Positions 9,485 through 18,671 of a DNA stretch of 64,000 nucleotides are shown piece by piece. The notes under the pieces were generated by a model that worked only from the letters and a program-made list of their open reading frames with translations, made no database searches and was not told where the DNA came from. This DNA comes from Rebecca billardiae RCC1528. Its lineage: Eukaryota > Haptophyta. The stretch spans positions 868,001 to 932,000 of the forward strand of contig OZ251230.1 of assembly GCA_965240325.2 (NCBI GenBank), written 5' to 3'. Made by a program: the position numbers and the translations under genes. Numbering within the stretch: the stretch's first letter is position 1; every line of letters begins with the position of its first letter.

Positions 9485-10678
9485 TCACGTGTTGCTCTTG
9501 GCGAGCTTGGCGCGCAGGTGCTCGCCCGCACGCACCGGCCCGTGCCGCGCGCTGTCGCCCGCGCCGGCGAGGATGGGCTCGATCAGCGCGTCATCGCGCG
9601 GCCCGGTGAAGAAGACGAGGCTGAGGCGGCGGCGCGCGATGGCATCGTTCGACACGCGATGCATCGCTGAGCGCCAGCGGCCGTTCGCCCAGAGCGCTAT
9701 CAGGTCGCCCGCGTTCACGATGAGGCCGCCGGGAGGGACGCTCACCCACGCGCCCGCAGCGCTCGCGGCGCCCTCGCCGTCGGCGCCTACCGCGCCCGAC
9801 GCCTCGGCCGCGCGGAAGACCTGCAGGCCGGGCACCTCGGGGTCCTGCATGAGCAGGGTGAAGCCCTGGTAGTCCGTGTGCGCAGAGTAGCGCAGTGCGC
9901 GCTCCTCTCCCTGCGGCGGCGCCGCCTGCGCCGGGTAGTGCGCCAGCCGGAGCGCGTTGGAGGTGGTGTCGCGATAGGCGGCGGCAAACACCCCAAGCGG
10001 CACGCCGAGCGCATCGGCCGCGATGCGATGCAGCACCTCGAGCGTCGCCTCCATGCTGGCCCAGTACGCGCGCGCGTGCGGCAGCAGCTCGGGCGGGAAG
10101 TGCGGACGCTGGGCCAGCCCGGAGCTGTCTGCCGGCGGGTCGCGCTTGATCACGATGTTTTCCACCAGGTCAGGCGGCGCTTCTTCCGGCTGGCCGGCGG
10201 CGTCGGGGCTGTCGGGCGATGTCCTGCCGACCGCCTCGACACCCATGGCGGTGTAACCCTCGGGGCCGTACGACCCCGACGAGAGCGCGAGCTTCTCTGC
10301 GAGTGGCCGATCAAAGAAGGCGAGGGCGCCCGCGCGCACGCCCTCTGTCGCCTCGCGTGGCACCGAGTGGCCCACGACGCGCGCAAAGCCCCATGTCCGC
10401 ATCGCGTTGTCCCACTCGCGGGCGACGCGAGCGCGCGCTCTTGCATCCGCCTCCGCGTCCCCACTCGGTGACACATACGCCGAGATGTCGATCTCGGGCA
10501 AACCAGTGTCCGCAGCGGCAGTCGCAGCGCGGGCGAGTGGCTGCGCCCGGCGCGGATAGGGCAGGCACGATCGGCCGTGCGCACTCAGCGACAGCAGTGG
10601 CAGCGCCTTGGCTGACGGGCGAACGAGCAGTGCGCGCATGGGAAGGAAGAGGGCGAGCGACAGCAGCGTGCTGAGCAT
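9485..10678 (-). CDS. 2-oxoglutarate/Fe(II) dioxygenase, isopenicillin-N-synthase-like
   Basis: 397 aa, ATG at 10678. Belongs to the 2OG-Fe(II) oxygenase class that includes plant flavonol synthase, ACC oxidase and gibberellin oxidases. The N-terminal DIOX_N segment (PEIDISAYV, about 61-69, then WGFARVVGHSVP) is followed by the double-stranded beta helix. Iron ligands are seen as H267-x-D269 (AHTDYQGFTLLMQD) and H340 (WRSAMHRVSN). The oxoglutarate-binding R351-x-S353 lies in RRRLSLVFF. A hydrophobic N-terminus (MLSTLLSLALFLPMRALLV) suggests a signal or organelle leader. The substrate cannot be inferred. Head-to-head with the SDR gene. Confidence 0.88.
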   Translation of the reverse strand: MLSTLLSLALFLPMRALLVRPSAKALPLLSLSAHGRSCLPYPRRAQPLARAATAAADTGLPEIDISAYVSPSGDAEADARARARVAREWDNAMRTWGFARVVGHSVPREATEGVRAGALAFFDRPLAEKLALSSGSYGPEGYTAMGVEAVGRTSPDSPDAAGQPEEAPPDLVENIVIKRDPPADSSGLAQRPHFPPELLPHARAYWASMEATLEVLHRIAADALGVPLGVFAAAYRDTTSNALRLAHYPAQAAPPQGEERALRYSAHTDYQGFTLLMQDPEVPGLQVFRAAEASGAVGADGEGAASAAGAWVSVPPGGLIVNAGDLIALWANGRWRSAMHRVSNDAIARRRLSLVFFTGPRDDALIEPILAGAGDSARHGPVRAGEHLRAKLAKSNT

Positions 10679-10875
10679 CGGGTCCGAGCGACAGCCTGTC
10701 CGAGGTCGGTGCAGGCTCTCTGCAAGCCTTGTGAAACGTCATACTGTACTGTAGCTAGCGAACGACAGGACGGTTTCAGGTACGACTGTATTCAGTTTTG
10801 CCGCGAATCGACACTGTCGTGTTGGACGAGCTCACGACCGCACGGCGAGCACGGTGAGCAGGGCCCCTGGCCGAC
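10679..10875. promoter_or_regulatory. Divergent promoter, dioxygenase / SDR
   Basis: 197 bp between the two opposing ATGs (10678 and 10876). No specific binding motif is recognised. The arrangement suggests a shared promoter. Confidence 0.45.
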
Positions 10876-11854
10876 ATGCTCAAGACCGTTCTCGTCACGG
10901 GCTCGACCGATGGGATCGGCCTCGAGACGGCAAAGATGCTCGTGGCGGCCGGACATGCGGTCCTCATGCACGGGCGTAACCCGGCCAAGCTCGAGCGCGC
11001 GGCTGCGACGGTCTCAAGCGTCCCCGCCCGGCGCACGCGCGGGGCCGTGGAGACGTTCCTTGCCGACCTCTCGCGCATGGCCGACGTCGAGGCGCTCGCG
11101 GCGGCGGTGCGCCAGCGGCACAGGACTCTCGATGTTCTGGTCAACAACGCGGGTGTCCTTCAATCCCCTGACCCCGTCACGCCCGATGGGCTGGATGTGC
11201 GCTTTGCCGTCAACACGCTTGCACCGCACCTCCTGACGAGGCGACTGCTGCCGATCATTGGCGGCGACGGGCGTGTGATCCACGTCACCTCAGCGGCGCA
11301 GGCGCCCGTCGATCTGCACGCACTCGCCGGCACCGCGAAGATCGACGAGATGGCCGCCTACCAACAGAGCAAGCTCGCTCTGACCATGTGCGCCCTGCAC
11401 ACAGCGGCGGCGGTCGGGCCACTTGGGCCGGTCGTCGTGGCGGTGAACCCCGGCTCCTTGCTCGCAAGCAACATGGTGCGCGACAAGTTTGGCGTCACCG
11501 CCAGCGGCGTTGGCCCCGGCGGCGCCATCCTCTCACGCGCGGCGCTCTCCGACGACTTTGCGTCGGCGTCTGGCCAGTACTACGACAACGATCTTGGCAG
11601 ATTCGCAGAGCCACACCCCGAGGCGCAGCGGCCGGGCAGAGTATCGACCGTGGTGCGCGCGCGCGGCCGCGCCGCCATCGTGGCCGAGTGTCGCGCGGGG
11701 CTCGCGCGCGGGCATGCCGCGCCAGCCCTCAGCCGCGCCCCCGCCCCCGCCTCCGGGTGGCGCGTGGTACACTCGCGCCTGGCAGGTGCGCGCCGTCGAG
11801 GAGCGCCTGCGCGTCGCAGGATCAGAGGTCGGGCCGCTTCAGGCGGCGACGTAG
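10876..11854 (+). CDS. Short-chain dehydrogenase/reductase (SDR), one intron
   Basis: NAD(P)-dependent oxidoreductase, 281 aa when one intron is removed. Residues show the Rossmann TGSTDGIG (8-15), NNAG (90-93), catalytic Ser139 and Tyr162-xxx-Lys166 (AYQQSKLA). This is the retinol-dehydrogenase/WWOX-like type. The frame stays open past the natural end, but reading on gives Arg/Ala-rich nonsense. A GT at 11653 and AG at 11784-11785 define a 133-bp phase-0 intron. It joins GRVSTV to VRAVEERLRVAG and reaches a TAG at 11852-11854, which is the usual SDR C-terminus. The intron begins GTGCGCGCGCG like others here. The substrate is unknown. Confidence 0.87.
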
Positions 11855-12090
11855 TTGGCATATACATGTCTGGCATGGCATCGGTCGTGAGCCGCGGGGC
11901 TCGAGCATGGCTCGGACCTTGCGCATTCGGCCCGGCCCTGAGGCTGGAGAAGACTCCGCCCGGTCGAAGAGGGTGCGACCGCCCACGGCCTGTCGGTTGT
12001 CTGGACTCTGGAGCCCATGCAAAATGACTGCTGGACAGTGCGGTGTCCAGTTTTGTCATCACCAGAGCCATCTCATCAGCAGATCCATCC

Positions 12091-13398
12091 ATGGCGGCTG
12101 GGACGGCCGGGCCGTCGGTGGCTTGGTCTTGGCTGGTTGGGGGACACGCCGCGCATGTACGCGCGGTAAGGTTCGAGCCCACCGCGCATGCGCACCTCCT
12201 CTCAGTGGATGCTGATGGCAAAGCTTGCATGTGGCGGCGCGCCTCGGGCGACCTCGTGTCCTCGGGAAACACGCACGGAGCCGTGCATGCGATGCACTGG
12301 CGCGCAGGCACGATCCTCATGCATGGGCCGGACGGTCGAGTGCGCGTTTGGGATGACGGTCGATTCCCATCCTCGTCACCACTGATCAACGTGGCCACGG
12401 GCACGGGCACGAGATGCTCGCTGGCGCTCAGCACGCCCGAGACGCCGGCGCGCGAGCGTCTGCTCTTTGCCCTGCCCAGCGCGCAGTGCGCGGCGGATGT
12501 GGAGATCTTCTCGCTGCGCAGTGGCACGGGCTCGCCCAGCCCCGTGCTCACGCTGCGCAAGCCCTTCGTTGGCCCGGGCCCAGCGTGCACCGCGCTCGCG
12601 TTCGCAGCGGAGGACGGGCCAGCCAGTGCTGAGGACGCATGCGCCCCCGCCGGGGTTGGCGCGCGCCACCTGCTGGTGGGGCGGGCGGACGGCAGCGTCG
12701 GGCTGTGGGATCTGAGCGCGGGTCGCGAGGTGATTGACGGCGTCGTGCACGCTGCAGCTGACGAGGCGCGCGATGGTCTCGGTGGCGTCACGGCCGTGGC
12801 CACCTCGCCCGCCACGGGCAGCCTGACGCTGAGCGCCGGCTCAGACGGGCAGCTGGTCGCACTCTCCTGGTCTGGCGCTGGCTACGGCTGCAAGCCACCC
12901 GGAGCGCGTGAGCTGCACAGGTGGGATGTGCCAGCGCCGTGCGCGCCGCCCGTGGCGTTCGGCGCCACGCACCCGGCCACGGCCCGCGCGCCCGTCATCG
13001 ACTCGCTCGTCGTGGCCTCGGACGGCCGCATCGCGTGCGCACCAAGCCGCGCGCACAGCGGCTGCCTGAACGTGACGCACGCAGAGGTGCATCTCTACGA
13101 CCTTCACAAGTGGCGCCGGTTGAGGTCGTTGGGCCTCGGGGCGCAGGGTGTGAATGCTGAGCCTGGGCGTGAGCCGGTCTTGCCGCCGACCCCCGCTGAC
13201 TTGTGCGCCCTGGGCGCACCCTCACCGAGTTCGAATGAGTGGGCCAACACCGGCCGCACCCGCACGCAAGACGGTGCTGGCAGTTCACTCGACGGCCGCG
13301 CAGCCTACGCGCTCGCCGCAGCCAGCTGGGACCCGCGGCAGTCGAAGCCCGTCGTGCTTTGCGCCGCGCTCACCCTGGAAGGTCGCCCGCTCGTTTGA
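12091..13398 (+). CDS. WD40-repeat protein, ASTRA1/GNB1L-like
   Basis: 435 aa from the ATG at 12091; the longer frame opens only with GTG. A beta-propeller scaffold is indicated by several WD units: HVRAVRFEPTAHAHLLSVDA..CMW, VHAMHWRAGTILMHGPDGRVRVWD, HLLVGRADGSVGLWDLSAG and VTAVATSPATGSLTLSAGSDG. The spacing, the short divergent repeats and the HxxxVHLYDL..W part resemble ASTRA-associated protein 1 / GNB1L, a cofactor in assembling PIKK kinases. That family call is tentative; WD40 itself is firm. The last about 80 residues are disordered. It lies 236 bp downstream of the SDR gene on the same strand. Confidence 0.75.
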   Translation: MAAGTAGPSVAWSWLVGGHAAHVRAVRFEPTAHAHLLSVDADGKACMWRRASGDLVSSGNTHGAVHAMHWRAGTILMHGPDGRVRVWDDGRFPSSSPLINVATGTGTRCSLALSTPETPARERLLFALPSAQCAADVEIFSLRSGTGSPSPVLTLRKPFVGPGPACTALAFAAEDGPASAEDACAPAGVGARHLLVGRADGSVGLWDLSAGREVIDGVVHAAADEARDGLGGVTAVATSPATGSLTLSAGSDGQLVALSWSGAGYGCKPPGARELHRWDVPAPCAPPVAFGATHPATARAPVIDSLVVASDGRIACAPSRAHSGCLNVTHAEVHLYDLHKWRRLRSLGLGAQGVNAEPGREPVLPPTPADLCALGAPSPSSNEWANTGRTRTQDGAGSSLDGRAAYALAAASWDPRQSKPVVLCAALTLEGRPLV

Positions 13399-13748
13399 GC
13401 GCGTTGCATTTCATCGCATGCATGGCGATCCGCGTGCGAGGATGCGTGACGAGCGAGTACGGCGAACACGGGCAAACTAGCAGAGTACGGTAGTACTTAG
13501 CTCATCATACATCACTACGCTAGCTTTAGCTGCGCTATTGTCAGCTATTGAGACGACCGTTACCAGCTAGATCGAGTCTAGTAGAGTGATCGGCTGACAG
13601 TCCAGTTACTCAGTCAGCAGCCTGTCAATCACTCGACCGGTATAGTAATAAAGAGTAGTCACGGAGAGTCAGCAGACTCAGCAGTGCGGCATAAGCTAGT
13701 AGTTAGGCTGTAGTTCATCATAATATATATTCTCGTATAACACTGCTA

Positions 13749-13749
<1 letters not shown>

Positions 13750-13821
<72 letters not shown>
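13750..13821. repeat. TA microsatellite (~72 bp)
   Basis: Uninterrupted TA repeat in the convergent spacer between the WD40 gene and the EsV-1-7 gene. The rest of 13399-13967 shows no gene. Confidence 0.9.
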
Positions 13822-13825
<4 letters not shown>

Positions 13826-13967
13826 GCTCTGGCTCCGGTTAACTCCCTGCCAGTCCGGTCATAGAAACCGGGCGTACCGAAAATGATCTTCGCATTCCTG
13901 CGGCCGAATGAACGCCCGAAGTGTCCCACAGGGCTCTGACAAGTAGGGTTACTATGGATCATGCAGC

Positions 13968-14102
13968 CAATAAGTGCCCAGGGTGTGAAACTCAGTTTGT
14001 GATGACTACTTCAGACTCTATTTTTTCATAGCTATTTACCCAGTCCGGTGACATATTTCCAATAGCTACGGGTGCATCCGGATCGCTCCCGCGGCTCCCG
14101 GA
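13968..14102 (+). repeat. Dispersed repeat O, copy 1
   Basis: 135 bp, from CAATAAGTGCCCAGGGTGTG to GCGGCTCCCGGA. It reappears almost unchanged at 17529-17659 in the same orientation. The two copies bracket the EsV-1-7 gene and its repeats. Confidence 0.85.
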
Positions 14103-14205
14103 AGCCTGCCCTCGGTAGTAAACTCGTAACGTCTTTCCGATTCCGGACTGGTCTGCCATGAGCCGGCAGCCCCACGGCCACGGGCCAGCCCGCCGGCAGT
14201 GCTAT

Positions 14206-14383
14206 ATGACAGCCCTACAGTTTACTAAGCGTACTAACTGACTAAGAGACGCACACAGCTCAGGCAGGCGAGATTACCTTACGGTGCCGCCGGGTGCCCT
14301 TGCCGTCCTGACGACGACGCAGCTGTGATGCTGCTGCTCAGGCCCGGCTCCCCCCGGTCACACGCCTGGCCATCACCACGGGT
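14206..14383 (+). repeat. Dispersed repeat D, copy 1 (flanks EsV-1-7 gene)
   Basis: About 178 bp, starting ATGACAGCCCTACAGTTTAC and ending CCATCACCACGGGT. It is repeated directly at 16184-16347 on the other side of the EsV-1-7 gene. Shorter pieces (TACAGTTTACTAAG..GACGCACACAG) occur at 20341 and 24547. Its right end supplies the stop codon and last codons of the EsV-1-7 frame. Confidence 0.85.
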
Positions 14384-15963
14384 CGTTCACACGACGGCGT
14401 CGAGACGACGCTGGCTGTGACCAGCTGCGGCAGCTGCGATGATCGCGGCCGCCGCGCTGCCACAACGTCCGGAGCAGTGGCTGTGCTGCTGGCGCGCTTC
14501 CGCTGTCGCTTGGCGGCGCTCGTCACTTCGTTGGGGCTCTTCATGTCTTGCTGCAGCCCGCGCGTGTGCCGACCTGAACTCCGATGGCGCTTCATGCCGG
14601 CCAGCTTGTGCGCAGCGCAACGGCTGGCGCGCGCGTCGCCCGGCATGCCGAATGAAGGCCCCGCGGTGCAGCCTGTGTGATCGCACTTGGGGTGCTTCAG
14701 GTCGACCATGCCTGCCAGCTTGTGCGCAGCGCACCGGCTGGCGCGCGCGTCACCCGCCATGCCGTAGGAAGGCCGCGTGGTGCAGCCTGTGTGATCGCAC
14801 TTGGGGCTCTTCAGGTCGACCATGCCGGCCAGCTTGTGCGCAGCGCACCGGCTGGCACGCGCGTCACCCGGCATGCCGAACGCAGGCTGCGTGGTGCAGC
14901 CCGTGTGATCGCACTTGCGGCTCTTCAGGTCGACCATGCCTGCCAGCTTGTGTGCAGCGCACCGGCTGGCACGCGCGTCGCCCGGCATGCCGTAGGAAGG
15001 CTGCGTGGTGCAGCCCGTGTGATCGCACTTGCGGTTCTCCAGGTCGACCATGCCGGCCAGCTTGTGCGCAGCGCACCGGCTGGCGCGCGCGTCACCCGCC
15101 ATGCCGTAGGAAGGCCGCGTGGTGCAGCCCGCGTGTTCACACTTGGGGTTCGTAACGTTGACCATGCCAGCCAGCTTGTGCGCAGCGCACCGGCTGGCGC
15201 GCGCGTCGCCCGGCATGCCGAAGTGAGGCCCCGTGGTGCAGCCCGTGTGATCGCACTTGCGGCTCTTCAGGTCGACCATGCCTGTCAGCTTGTGCGCAGC
15301 ACACCGGCTCGCGCGCGCGTCGCCCGGCATGCCGAATGAAGGCCCCGTGGTGCAGCCCGTGTGATCGCACGTGGGGTGCTTCAGGTCGACCATGCCGGCC
15401 AGCTTGTGCGCAGCGCACCGGCTGGCACGCGCGTCACCCGGCATGCCGAACGCAGGCTGCGTGGTGCAGCCCGTGTGATCGCACTTGCGGCTCTTCAGGT
15501 CGACCATGCCTGCCAGCTTGTGCGCAGCGCACCGGCTGGCGCGCGCGTCGCCCGGCATGCCGAATGAAGACCGCGTGGTGCAGCCCGTGTGATCGCACGT
15601 GGGGTTCTTCAGGTCGACCATGCCGGCCAGCTTGTGCGCAGCGCACCGGCTGGCACGCGCGTCACCCGGCATGCCGAACGCAGGCTGCGTGGTGCAGCCC
15701 GTGTGATCGCACTTGCGGCTCTTCAGGTCGACCATGCCTGCCAGCTTGTGCGCAGCGCACCGGCTGGCACGCGCGTCACCCGGCATGCCGAATGAAGGCC
15801 CCGCGGTGCAGCCCGTGTGATCGCACTTGGGGTGCTTCAGGTCGACCATGCCGGCCAGCTTGTGCGCAGCGCACCGGCTGGCACGCGCGTCACCCGGCAT
15901 GCCGAAGTAAGGCCGCGTGGTGCAGCCCGTGTGATCGCACTTGCGGTGCTTCAGGCCGACCAT
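14338..15963 (-). CDS. EsV-1-7 repeat protein, 12 Cys/His repeats
   Basis: 541 aa from the ATG at 15963; the frame upstream opens only with GTG and soon meets a stop. Twelve tandem 38-residue units fit C-x4-C-x16-C-x2-H exactly (CDHTGC..RCAAH), the EsV-1-7 motif. That motif is named after an Ectocarpus virus gene and found in the brown-algal developmental regulator IMMEDIATE UPRIGHT. Each unit is 114 bp, and the units are nearly identical at DNA level, so the array expanded or homogenised recently. Unit 8 is the most divergent (VNVTNPKCEHAGC). The tail is basic, with an NLS-like KRQRKR, suggesting a nuclear or nucleic-acid-binding role. The last about 15 residues lie in dispersed repeat D, so the end may be acquired. 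Confidence 0.85.
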   Translation of the reverse strand: MVGLKHRKCDHTGCTTRPYFGMPGDARASRCAAHKLAGMVDLKHPKCDHTGCTAGPSFGMPGDARASRCAAHKLAGMVDLKSRKCDHTGCTTQPAFGMPGDARASRCAAHKLAGMVDLKNPTCDHTGCTTRSSFGMPGDARASRCAAHKLAGMVDLKSRKCDHTGCTTQPAFGMPGDARASRCAAHKLAGMVDLKHPTCDHTGCTTGPSFGMPGDARASRCAAHKLTGMVDLKSRKCDHTGCTTGPHFGMPGDARASRCAAHKLAGMVNVTNPKCEHAGCTTRPSYGMAGDARASRCAAHKLAGMVDLENRKCDHTGCTTQPSYGMPGDARASRCAAHKLAGMVDLKSRKCDHTGCTTQPAFGMPGDARASRCAAHKLAGMVDLKSPKCDHTGCTTRPSYGMAGDARASRCAAHKLAGMVDLKHPKCDHTGCTAGPSFGMPGDARASRCAAHKLAGMKRHRSSGRHTRGLQQDMKSPNEVTSAAKRQRKRASSTATAPDVVAARRPRSSQLPQLVTASVVSTPSCERPVVMARRVTGGSRA

Positions 15964-16183
15964 GCCGGCCAGCTTGGCTGGGAAGGCGACCACGACCCTG
16001 GCCGCGCCCGCCGTCGCGCGCGCCTCGAGTTGACGAGCACCCACGCCGACGCTTTTCAGACTCGAACGTCACTTCCCCTGTACGACGGTATCCTCGATAT
16101 CGCCGCTCCGGCCGCACCACCGTCCGTGAAGTCCTCCGGTGAGAGTCAGAGTCCAGAGACTCAGGGACGGTCACGGTTGACAA

Positions 16184-16347
16184 ATGACAGCCCTACAGTT
16201 TACTAAGACTAAGAGACGCACACAGCTCAGGCAGGCGAGATTACCTTACGGTGCCGGGTGCCCTTGCCGTCCTGACGACGACGCAGCTGTGATGCTGCTG
16301 CTCAGGCCCGGCTCCCCCCGGTCACACGCCTGGCCATCACCACGGGT
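16184..16347 (+). repeat. Dispersed repeat D, copy 2
   Basis: Direct repeat of 14206-14383 with small deletions (for example after TTTACTAAG and within GGTGCCGGG). It lies upstream of the EsV-1-7 start. Together the two copies enclose the gene. Confidence 0.85.
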
Positions 16348-16412
16348 TTATAACGGGCTCCGGGTAGCACGGCATGTAACCTGGCGGGGCGGATGACGAG
16401 AGTGTGCAAGAG

Positions 16413-16972
16413 ACTACCCGCTCGCACCACGCCGACTGGATCAGGCGAAGGCTCCGCACTGCAGATCAGGCTCGGCGAGACGCGGCTGAACCGCGACGTC
16501 CTCGCGACCGCCCGCGCTTGAACATGCCGAGAGTTCAGCTGCGCGGCGTGCGGCGTGGCGTGTGCGGGCCCGCGCTTGAACATGCCGAGAGTTCAGCTGC
16601 GCGGCGTGCGGCGTGGCGCGCGCGGGCGTGCGCATGGATTCACGCGTTAGGATGCCCCGCGGTCTCCTCCTCGTACCGTCGCCGACTGCTCTCCGCGCGC
16701 GAGCGTCGACATCGATTCGTGTCCGCGGTCGTGCTCGGTTGGAAACCGCACTGACTGGGCCGAAGAGGGATCGGCAGGGCGGGGCGCGCGGGGTGGGCGG
16801 GCACGAAAGCGACGCCGACGACCGTCGGGATACCCGCCGCAGCCGCGCGCACCTGCGCTGAGTCCGTCGGATTGAACGATCGTGCGCTGCCGCAGCGGGC
16901 CGCCGCTCGGCCTCCGTTCGCTTTCGTTCGGCTGCTGGTGGCCGAGGCGGCGAGGCGACGACTCCAGAGCTC
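16413..16972. repeat. Duplicated cargo sequence shared with element copy at 62149-63709
   Basis: About 560 bp, strongly similar to 62803-63315. A 44-bp stretch around CTTGAACATGCCGAGAGTTC is duplicated here but single there. A weaker copy of the centre lies at about 41330-41470. The reverse strand keeps an open frame with similar peptides in the copies (IPTVV..VAFVP and VPTAV..AFVVP), hinting that it descends from a real coding exon. Downstream, the same reverse-strand frame (to about 17434) reads a signal-like LLLLATVAAVPA and a plausible domain, but no family is recognised. Confidence 0.65.
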
Positions 16973-17528
16973 AGAAGGCCGTATCCAGTATTCATTCCGC
17001 CGGCGGCACCGGCGCCGGTGGCGCCGCCGCAGGCAGTCGAAGCCGGGAGCCAGCGCAATTCCGCACCATCGCCGCGCGATGTGCCCTTGCGATCGAGTTG
17101 CGCCGAGGTTCTCGATGCACTCACGATCTGAGTCCGCCTCGGCGTCCACGAGCGCTCCGACGTGATGCACGGCGCGAGCTGAGTCGCCATCGTAAGCATC
17201 GGTGCGCACGCGGCGCGGAGCGAGCTCCGGAGTCATGGGCGTGTGCGCCGGCACGGCGGCGACCGTCGCGAGCAGCAAGAGGATGGGCGAGGGGTGTGGG
17301 CCGTTTGCCGGTGCTCGGTCAGTGGATCGCTTTGGATTGCTTTCGCGCGCGGACGGCGGTCCGGGCCGGGGCTCGCTCGCGGTCCGTTGTTCCCGATCCA
17401 TTTGGCCCAACTCGATCGCAAGGGCACATCGCACGGCGATGGTGCGGAATTTGTTATTTTATTCGATTTATCGTCTGCAGTCTGCTCGTTTTGGCCCTTT
17501 CAGAGGAAAAGGGTATTGGACAATTTGT

Positions 17529-17722
17529 CAATAAGTGCCCAGGGTGTGAAACTCAGTTTGTGACTACTTCAGACTCTATTTTTCATAGCTATTTACCCAG
17601 TCCGGTGACATATTTCCAATAGCTACGGGTGCATCCGGATCGCTCCCGCGGCTCCCGGACCGTGTTCTGACCAGAGTCTGAAATGGGTAAATACATAGTA
17701 AAAATAGAGTCTGAACTATAGA
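17529..17722. repeat. Dispersed repeat O, copy 2, plus inverted half-copy
   Basis: 17529-17659 is a direct repeat of 13968-14102. Immediately after it, 17675-17722 contains the reverse complement of its AT-rich core (TTCAGACTCTATTTT..TATTTACCCA), so this locus can form a stem of about 40 bp. From here to 17931 nothing further is recognisable. Confidence 0.75.
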
Positions 17723-17931
17723 GGAAGTGCTTGTTGGCCCACTGATATCGCTCTGAAGTCATCATCTAGGCATCCATTGCCAAGGTCCTCCTGTGCAGTT
17801 TTCACGAGTGACTTCATGAAGGAGCTCACGGTGCCCGTCTCTGGCAGGGGTCAACCGAACACTAGTACTAACAGTGCGATTCAGTATCGTGATCGTCGCG
17901 CCAGTGTATCAGCAGACGACTGCTACGATCA

Positions 17932-18454
17932 TACAGGCAATCGCGGGCAATAAGAAGTCAGAGATCTCACGGCTAGCCTCGGTTTCTTAGCCGTTCGGTA
18001 GCCCGAGCGCCTACGGAGTCTCAGTTTCTTAGCTAGGTCCGCCCGCCGCGCAGGCGCGGGGGGCGCAGGGGGGCAGAGCCCCCCGCTAAGTCTTTAGGCC
18101 CGGCCGGCGAGGCCGACGAAAATTTTGGGCCTTTTTGGAGCAAATCTGGCCTGATGTTGCATGGATGCTGCGGTGCACTGGCCAGGAGTCAGTCATCAGG
18201 AGAAGTCGGGACTTGGCCTGTACTCGTAGTCGGGCCGCGCGCCGCGTCCCCGACGGGCCGACTGCGCCTCGCCCCTCGGCGGACCACTCGTCAGCTGGGA
18301 CGACGTAGTCGGACCGCCGGGACCGGTAGTTCTTAGTGTGACTATGCGTATAGCGAACCAGCCAATCGCTAGCCTCAGTTTCTAGGCCAGATCCGCAGAT
18401 AGCAAGCCCCAGTTTCTTAACGTGACAGCTCCTTATTGCCCGCGATTGCCTGTA
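17932..18454. mobile_element. Non-autonomous TIR element, copy 2 (TA-flanked, ~519 bp)
   Basis: The block 17934-18452 has the same CAGGCAATCGCGGGCAATAA terminal inverted repeats as copy 1 and TA at both edges. It matches 4445-4949 over its whole length, with a small insertion near the right end (ACGTAGTCGGACCGCCGGGA). It ends about 220 bp from the stop codon of the CDK gene. Confidence 0.8.
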
Positions 18455-18671
18455 TGATATCATCCGCGTGTTGAGCGCTTAAGTCACGCTGGCTTCATCC
18501 ACAGAGTACAGACAAAAGCAGCGCGCCAGCGGCTGGCTGCACAGATGACACCAGACAGACAGCAGACACTGTATTGACATGTATGCTGACATCCCAGGTG
18601 CGCCGCGCGTCAGCACGTGCAGCCGCAGCGGGGCGCCCGCCTCTGCCGTGGCGAGCGCTCGGCGCGCGCGT

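Noticed and set aside
11656-12027. C-terminal extension of the SDR frame to 383 aa
   Set aside because: The extra part is Arg/Ala-rich and unlike any SDR. A GT-AG intron restores the usual C-terminus and stops at 11854.
14338-15963. CRISPR array
   Set aside because: The regular 114-bp units are codons of a protein repeat without variable spacers, in a eukaryotic context.
14206-16347. Repeats D as LTRs of a retrotransposon
   Set aside because: They are direct repeats, but the interior holds only the EsV-1-7 gene in reverse orientation. No gag/pol and no primer-binding or polypurine site was seen.
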